Part shown: positions 26,205 through 33,657 of the stretch, piece after piece
Position numbering within the stretch: the stretch's first letter is position 1
How the letters are laid out: each line of letters opens with the position of its first letter
Assembly (NCBI GenBank): GCA_022794055.1
Contig: JAAWEA010000039.1
Coordinates: forward strand, 1 to 33,657
DNA: 33,657 nucleotides
DNA from: Clostridia bacterium
GTDB taxonomy: Bacteria; Bacillota; Clostridia; TANB77; CAG-508
Direction of reading: 5' to 3'
Notes under the pieces: generated by a model
Told to the model about the DNA's origin: nothing
The model's database searches: none
The model's input: only the letters and a program-made list of their open reading frames with translations
Made by a program: the position numbers and the translations under genes

Positions 26205-28337
26205 CTATCCATTCAACATATACTTATTTATATCTTCTTCATTTTCTCTCATTGCTAAAATTGTTTTTTCAAATAACTCATCAAGTTCCCAGCCAAGCAT
26301 CTCTGCACCTTGTTTAATTGTATCTCTTGAGCAACCAGCTGCAAACCTTTTATCTTTAAATTTCTTCTTTAAGCTAGAAACCTCTAAATCTTGTACACTT
26401 TGAGATGGTCTCATTTTTGCAGTAGCCCATATTAACCCAGTTAATTCATCTGTTGCAAATAATATTTTTTCCATAATATGTTTTGGTTCTACATCTGAAC
26501 ATATTCCATAAGCATGACTACAAATTGAATTTATTATATTTTCATCAACATTGTCTTCTTCAAGTAATTCTATACATTTTTTACAATGTTCTTCTGGATA
26601 TAATTCAAAATCAACATCATGTAATAATCCTATATTTCCCCAATATTCGGCATCTTCACCTTGTTGTTTTGCAAAATATTTCATTACTCCTTCTACTGTT
26701 AAGGCATGTCTTATATGAAATTCTTCTTTATTATATTTTTTTAGTATTTCTAAGGCTTTTTCTCTTGAAATTCCTTTAGAATAATCTAATGTTTTTTGAA
26801 CTTTTGAATCTTCTGATGTATTATTCTTAGTATTTATTGGTTTCATTGTAGGGAAAAATAATATATCTCTAATTGATGCTGAATCTGTAAGCATCATTAT
26901 TAGTCTGTCTAATCCAATTCCCATCCCTCCTGTTGGTGGTAAACCAATTTCTAGTGCTGTAACAAAATCTTCATCCATTCCTCCAGCTTCTTCATCACCT
27001 TTTTCTTTTGCTTCTACTTGTTTCATAAATCTTTCATATTGATCTATTGGATCATTTAATTCTGAATATGCGTTTCCATATTCTCTTCCACCTATAAATA
27101 ATTCAAATCTTTCAACTAATCTATTATCTTCTTTTTTTCTTTTTGTAAGTGGTGATATTTCTACTGGGTAGTCTGTTATAAATGTTGGTTGAATTAAAGT
27201 TTCCTCTACAAATGTTTCAAAAAATTCGTTTATAATATGTCCTCTTGTATTTTTTATTTCTTCATATTCAACACCTTTTTCTTTTGCTATCTCTTGTGCC
27301 TCTTCATCTGTATTTATTTTGTTAAAGTTTACTCCTGTAACTTCTTTTATAGAATCTATCATTGATATTCTTTTCCAAGCTGGTGTTAAGTCTATGTCTT
27401 GTCCTTGATATGTAATTTTTGTTGTTCCTAATGTATTTTTTGCCACTGTTGAAATCAATTGTTCAGCCATATTCATCATATCATTATAATCTTCATAAGC
27501 TGAATAAAATTCCATATTTGTAAATTCTGGATTGTGCTTTATGTCCATTCCTTCATTTCTAAAATTCTTTCCTATTTCAAATACTTTGTCAAATCCACCT
27601 ACTATTAACCTTTTTAAGTTTAGTTCTGGTGCTATTCTTAAATACATTTGTAAATCTAAAGTATTATGGTGTGTTATAAATGGTCTTGCTGCATCTCCTG
27701 TTGCTACTGTTGTAAGCATTGGTGTTTCAACTTCCATATATCCATTTTCATCCATGAAATTTCTTATCTCTTTTAAGATTTTACTTCTTATTTGAAAAGT
27801 TTTCTTTACTTCTGGATTCATTATTAAATCAACATATCTTTGTCTATATCTTAAGTCTGGGTCTTTTAGTCCATGGAATTTTTCTGGTAATGGTCTTAAT
27901 GATTTTGTAAGTAAAGTTATTTCTTTTGCATGTACAGAAATTTCCTCTGTTTTAGTTTTAAATACAAATCCTGTAATCCCTATAATATCACCTATATCAA
28001 AAGTCTTAAATGCTTTGTAACTTTCTTCTCCTAAATCATTTATACTAACATAACTTTGTATTTTTTCATCATTATCTTGAATTGTACAAAAAGATGCTTT
28101 TCCCATTATTCTTTTAGCAATAATTCTTCCAGCTATTGTAACATCTTTTTCCTCAAATTGCTCATAATTTTCTTTGATTTCCTTTGCTGTGTTTGTTCTA
28201 TTGAATTTTGTTATTTCATAAGGATTTTTCCCTTGTTCTTGTAATTCCTTCAATTTATCTCTTCTTATTTGCATTAAATGATTAACATCTAATTCCTCAA
28301 TTTGTTCGTTATTTTGATTATTATTTTTTTCACTCAT
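26205..28337 (-). CDS. lysS: Lysine-tRNA ligase fused to a C-terminal HD hydrolase domain
   Basis: Charges tRNA-Lys. Residues 1 to about 497 are a full class II LysRS: an OB anticodon-binding domain ([20 protein letters not shown]), RYRQRYVDL, motif 2 in [34 protein letters not shown] and motif 3 [16 protein letters not shown]. LysRS normally ends there. Here a linker ([10 protein letters not shown]) leads to 188 more residues with an HD domain: [31 protein letters not shown] and SICSHAYG. This resembles stand-alone HDIG proteins of the COG2316 type. The fusion is in frame with no sign of a break. The start has an AAAGGAG site. The role of the HD part, perhaps nucleotide hydrolysis, is inference. 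Confidence 0.92.
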   Translation of the reverse strand: MSEKNNNQNNEQIEELDVNHLMQIRRDKLKELQEQGKNPYEITKFNRTNTAKEIKENYEQFEEKDVTIAGRIIAKRIMGKASFCTIQDNDEKIQSYVSINDLGEESYKAFKTFDIGDIIGITGFVFKTKTEEISVHAKEITLLTKSLRPLPEKFHGLKDPDLRYRQRYVDLIMNPEVKKTFQIRSKILKEIRNFMDENGYMEVETPMLTTVATGDAARPFITHHNTLDLQMYLRIAPELNLKRLIVGGFDKVFEIGKNFRNEGMDIKHNPEFTNMEFYSAYEDYNDMMNMAEQLISTVAKNTLGTTKITYQGQDIDLTPAWKRISMIDSIKEVTGVNFNKINTDEEAQEIAKEKGVEYEEIKNTRGHIINEFFETFVEETLIQPTFITDYPVEISPLTKRKKEDNRLVERFELFIGGREYGNAYSELNDPIDQYERFMKQVEAKEKGDEEAGGMDEDFVTALEIGLPPTGGMGIGLDRLIMMLTDSASIRDILFFPTMKPINTKNNTSEDSKVQKTLDYSKGISREKALEILKKYNKEEFHIRHALTVEGVMKYFAKQQGEDAEYWGNIGLLHDVDFELYPEEHCKKCIELLEEDNVDENIINSICSHAYGICSDVEPKHIMEKILFATDELTGLIWATAKMRPSQSVQDLEVSSLKKKFKDKRFAAGCSRDTIKQGAEMLGWELDELFEKTILAMRENEEDINKYMLNG

Positions 28338-28357
28338 TTTTATTTTCTCCTTTCATG

Positions 28358-28382
28358 GGATTTAGGAACGTTCCTTAAATCC
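28358..28382. other. 25-base palindrome between lysS and the HAD-PHP gene
   Basis: Arms GGATTTA(G)GAAC / GTTCCTTAAATCC give a near-perfect dyad with a 12-base core AGGAACGTTCCT, within the 55-base gap before lysS. On the plus strand it is followed by TTTTTT, but no plus-strand gene is near. It could be a hairpin in the operon mRNA or a protein-binding site. It is not a LexA box, since GAAC and GTTC have no spacer. Confidence 0.5.
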
Positions 28383-28392
28383 TTTTTTGGGT

Positions 28393-30550
28393 TTATATTT
28401 CTATTCCATCTGGCTTTTTTCTATAATATTGTTCTAAATATTGTTTTTCAAATTCACCTATTGATATTGCCTTCTCAATCATTTTTTTATCTATTTGTGT
28501 GGAATATATTCTTTTTCCATTTTTTAAAATTCCTACATCATCTAATAAATTATGATAGTCTGTTCCTCCAGTTTCAAAAAATATATCTTTTTCATCACAA
28601 TGATGTTTTATTATATCTATTTTTTCTTCTATACTTTCGTTTCCATAAGAATAATATGCTTCTATACCATCAATCCCTTCAATATGATTTATTAATTCCT
28701 TTATATATTCTTCTTGACTATTTTCTTGTCTATCATATGCAAACGGATGTGCACATACAACTAAGGCATTAACACTATGCATTTTATCTAATACATCTTT
28801 GAATTTTGGTTTTATAATAGAAGTATCAAAATAAAATGGAGATTTGGGATGTCTTACTAATTCACTATTAAACCAATTTAGTGTTGTATATATGTCTTTA
28901 AAAGAAATTTTAGAGTCAATTAACTGTTCTTGGATTTTTATAAATCCTTCATTTACTTGTTGATTTTCTTCTAAATAAGTATTTAATTCTTCTGAAAGTA
29001 TATAATATATGACTTGTCTTAAATTTTTATATGCAGTTGTATCTATTTTATATTTATTTAGTTGTATATAATTTGTTTTATTTTCTCCTTTTTTAACTTC
29101 TGCTTGAAATACTTTATTTATTATCTCACTTAACATCATATTTATAATTTCTTCATCTTGTATTGTTTCATTATTAAATTTTGTTTTACTTAAAATATCT
29201 CTTTTAAAATCAATTAGTTGTGATTTAACAGTACTTTCTTCCCCGAGCTTCTTTCTCTAATATTAGTTTTAAATCAACTATTTCATAAAAAATATCTCTA
29301 ATTGTTTTGAATAATGGATTATTGTCTAAAAACTGATTATCTTTTAGCTTATTTACATAATCGCTAGTTTTTTCTAAAGCAATTCCTTCATCTTTTAGTT
29401 TTTTATTTAATGGATTATCTTTTGTTAATATATTTGCCAATGTAAAATCAACTCTTTGTTTAACTGCTTCAGCAAATGCCATTGCTCCCCATTTATTATT
29501 ATCATCTACTTGTGTATTTGCATCATATCTAATTCCAAGTTTATCTGCAACTTGTTTTAAATGTTCTAATATTTGTATTTGATATTCTTTTGTAATATCT
29601 TTATTTGTATTTTCATTTAACCAACTTTGAATATCATTCATTTTGTCTAATGGTATTCCATATACAAGAAAATCTCTAGGAACATTTAAATTAGGAATTT
29701 TAGTATTTATCTCTAACCCCGTTATTATCTTTATTTTATTTTTAATTTCTTGATATAACTCTTTATCTTCTGCCTCTATTTCTTTAATTGCATCATATAA
29801 ATCTCTATATTGCTCTAAAGTATTATGCGATGTTAGTGAAATTAAATATGTTTTATTCTCTATTGCCCTTTTTAATATTTCTTTAATACTTACTCCATTT
29901 TTATTCATTAATTTATCCAATGGGTGAATATGTAAATCTGCATATCCTTCTTCATTAGACTTTTCTTGTATTATTCCTTTAACTTTTTCATTATCTCCAT
30001 TGTATTCTATTATACTAAATCCAAATTCACTTGCAACTTCAACATTTTTATGTGAGTCATCTATAAATATAGAATCTTCTGGTTTTATTTTATATCTATT
30101 AATCAAAGTTTCAAAAATCTCTCTACTAGGTTTCATCTGTTTTTCTTCTTGTGAAATAACAATTCCATCAAAAAATTCTTTTCCAAATTCTTCATATAAA
30201 AAATATCTAACTTCGGATTGAGCATTTGATAAAATAAATACATTCCAATCCAGTTTTTTTAATCCTTTAGCTAATTTTACCATATATTCGTTTTTTATTA
30301 AATTTTTATACCAATTTTCAAATACATAATCAACATATTCTTCATAATTAAGACCTATATCTTTTTTTATTTTCTTTTTTGCTTCATTTTGAGTTATTTC
30401 TCCAGCATTGAGAGCTTGCCATTCTTTTGCACCAAAAACATATTTTGAAATTAAATCCTGTACTTCTTTATCTTCTTGAATTAATTTATTCAGTAATTTA
30501 TTAACATCATCATTAATTAATACATTTCCTATATCAAATACTATATTCAT
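28393..30550 (-). CDS. HAD-PHP fusion protein, interrupted by a +1 frameshift
   Basis: Two frames together make one protein of about 718 residues. The first 435 codons (30550-29246) hold a HAD-family phosphatase domain of YihX type (FDIGNVLIND, VFILSNAQSEVR, SIFIDDSHKNVEVASEFG) and then a PHP N-terminal half (YADLHIHP, SLTSHNTLEQYRDL, GLEINTK). Unshifted reading ends at a stop at 29225. The other frame continues without a gap as EESTVKSQLIDFKRD and holds the second PHP half (VCAHPFAYD, GIEAYYSYGN, ETGGTDYHNLLDD). The total length is a multiple of three plus one, so a single extra base separates the halves. A start for the second half at 29139 has no good binding site. Possible phosphatase/phosphoesterase; substrate unknown. 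Confidence 0.85.
29239..29248 (-). other. Frameshift site GCU-CGG-GGA in the HAD-PHP gene
   Basis: Codon 435 is GCT (29248-29246), followed by CGG (29245-29243). Skipping C 29245 gives GCT GGG GAA GAA, which joins the second reading frame as Ala-Gly-Glu-Glu. The site includes a run of four G. It shares the NNU-CGG-G/A layout and the +1 direction with the trpS site at 32581. Confidence 0.7.
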
Positions 30551-30568
30551 TTTTTGTTTCTCCTTAAC

Positions 30569-30674
30569 TAAAAGAGTAAGAGGGAAAAAGGGTCCAGGAC
30601 AAAAAATCCCTCTTTATTTTTATTTATTTGAAAGAGGGATTTTTTGTCCTGGACCCTTTTTCCCTCTTACTCTT

Positions 30675-30677
<3 letters not shown>
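30569..30677. repeat. Compound palindromic element, copy D (obgE 3' end)
   Basis: A 109-base inverted repeat with two half-units of GAGGGAAAAAGGGTCCAGGA and CAAAAAATCCCTC; outer arms TAAAAGAGTAA / TTACTCTTTTA are specific to this locus and perfectly paired. It covers the obgE stop and fills almost all of the 124-base gap to the HAD-PHP start, leaving 18 bases for the ribosome binding site. Confidence 0.9.
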
Positions 30678-31949
<1,272 letters not shown>

Positions 31950-32022
31950 TCAAATCTCCTTTTTATATAAATTTTAATATAAATCATTTTTCTCTCCATC
32001 AATGTTATCTTCTCTGTTAAAT

Positions 32023-32109
32023 TTAGGATTCATTATTAGTAATATATCCATCAAAACCATCTCTTTCAAAACTTGGCTTTTCAGTAATTTTTTTAATATA
32101 GCTTTTCAT
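32023..32109 (-). CDS. Possible 28-residue peptide upstream of obgE
   Basis: A good binding site (AAAGGAG) seven bases before ATG 32107-32109 opens 28 codons, MKSYIKKITEKPSFERDGFD and eight more, ending NNES. It may be a short gene, a leader peptide or the beginning of a lost gene. It resembles the first residues of a larger protein, but I cannot name one. The surrounding 240-base gap between trpS and obgE shows nothing else I can support. Confidence 0.4.
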   Translation of the reverse strand: MKSYIKKITEKPSFERDGFDGYITNNES

Positions 32110-32189
32110 AAATTTCTCCTTTATTGTAAAGATATAGTCTTCCAACATACATATTATTTTATGTCAAAAAGGAACACCCCATTGACCCA

Positions 32190-33266
<1,077 letters not shown>

Positions 33267-33370
33267 ATAAAATATGGAAATTCTAAGAACTGGGTATGTG
33301 TCAAGTAAAAGTAAGAAATTTTTTCCTACTTAAATTTTAGACTAGCTGAGAACTTTTACTATAATATGAA

Positions 33371-33404
33371 AATCCTCCATCAAAAAAATTTCTGATGGGG
33401 GATT
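33371..33404 (-). terminator. Hairpin terminator upstream of trpS
   Basis: Arms AATCCTCCATCA / TGATGGGGGATT pair with one wobble around a 10-base A/T loop. On the minus strand the tail is TTTCATATT. It likely ends the partial gene at 33482. Confidence 0.65.
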
Positions 33405-33481
33405 AGACATCTTAATTCTTAGTGTAAGAAAAATTAGCTAACTTATATAAGTGAATATTTAACAGATTTCATTAAATTATT

Positions 33482-33655
33482 TTAATTAATATTTAATTTT
33501 TCTAAATTTTTGCACATTTTCTTGTTTACAATAATTTCAACAATAGATAATATTAATAATATAAATTCTATAACTATTAATTCATATTTCATCAAAATTA
33601 ATGTAAACACTACACTCAATAATAATTGTCCTAATTTTCTATACACTTCAATATC
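33482..33655 (-). CDS. C-terminal part of a hydrophobic protein (runs off the window)
   Basis: One minus-strand frame stays open from the window edge to a TAA at 33482-33484, 57 residues. It has two hydrophobic stretches (LGQLLLSVVFTLILM and LIVIEFILLILSIVEIIV) and a basic end (NKKMCKNLEKLNIN), followed by a terminator hairpin. It is the end of a membrane protein that begins outside the window. The family is not recognisable from this part. Confidence 0.4.
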   Translation of the reverse strand, partial: DIEVYRKLGQLLLSVVFTLILMKYELIVIEFILLILSIVEIIVNKKMCKNLEKLNIN

Positions 33656-33657
33656 TA

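Noticed and set aside
28358..28382. LexA/SOS box reading of the GAACGTTC core
   Set aside because: The Gram-positive SOS box needs four bases between GAAC and GTTC; here there are none.
28393..29139. The second PHP half as an independent protein from ATG 29139
   Set aside because: The same frame is open and PHP-like for a further 100 bases upstream to the CGG site, and the metal-binding set is split between the two halves.
33311..33333. Imperfect inverted repeat near GTGTCAAGTAAAAG, resembling a transposon end
   Set aside because: There is no matching opposite end or transposase in the window, and AT-rich inverted repeats of this length arise by chance.

Overview
The window is a very AT-rich stretch of chromosome from a low-GC Firmicute, most likely an uncultured Clostridia-type gut bacterium. 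That placement is inference. It rests on strong GGAGG-type ribosome binding sites, a T-box leader, an orphan SpoIIIAA, VanW and VanZ family proteins, a pilin-like N-terminus on a LamG protein, and dense, tightly packed housekeeping genes. Almost every gene is on the minus strand; Xre, a CoaD-like gene and VanW are on plus.

Layout. 1-3690: a partial VanZ-like gene, then an archaeal/rickettsial-type valine-tRNA ligase (valS). Upstream of valS lie a decayed bacterial-type valS fragment and a Val T-box leader. 3690-9424: uvrA, a secreted LamG/pilin-like protein divergent from a small Xre regulator with an operator array between them, and the CCA-adding enzyme. 9520-13424: penicillin-binding protein 1A, a DUF2974 hydrolase and ribosomal protein L31. 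13500-16055: a 54-residue membrane protein with a consensus promoter, a CoaD-like nucleotidyltransferase, a solitary C-terminally short SpoIIIAA, and VanW. 16125-24841: YihY, RecG, a metallophosphoesterase, TsaD, an M50 protease, a GH25 lysozyme, a PHP phosphoesterase and an unrecognised Cys-rich protein. 24938-28337: a Ca/Na antiporter, a DNA methyltransferase remnant and lysS fused to an HD hydrolase domain. 28393-33198: a HAD-PHP fusion gene, obgE and trpS.

Two things stand out. First, the HAD-PHP gene and trpS are each interrupted by exactly one extra base. In both, the break is at NNU-CGG, and skipping the C of CGG restores the frame and gives Gly. By my reading, CGG appears nowhere else in frame in roughly 9,800 codons except as a tandem CGG-CGG in the CoaD-like gene. 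This suggests +1 frameshifting at a hungry or unassigned CGG codon, although two assembly indels cannot be excluded. Second, a family of compound palindromes with a GAGGGA / GGGTCCAGGAC core sits on or beside the stop codons of uvrA, cca, rpmE and obgE. Their outer and inner arms are locus-specific yet still complementary.

Translation is the main theme: three tRNA synthetases, CCA addition, TsaD, Obg and L31. DNA repair (UvrA, RecG) and cell-envelope functions (PBP1A, GH25, VanW, VanZ, YihY) come next.
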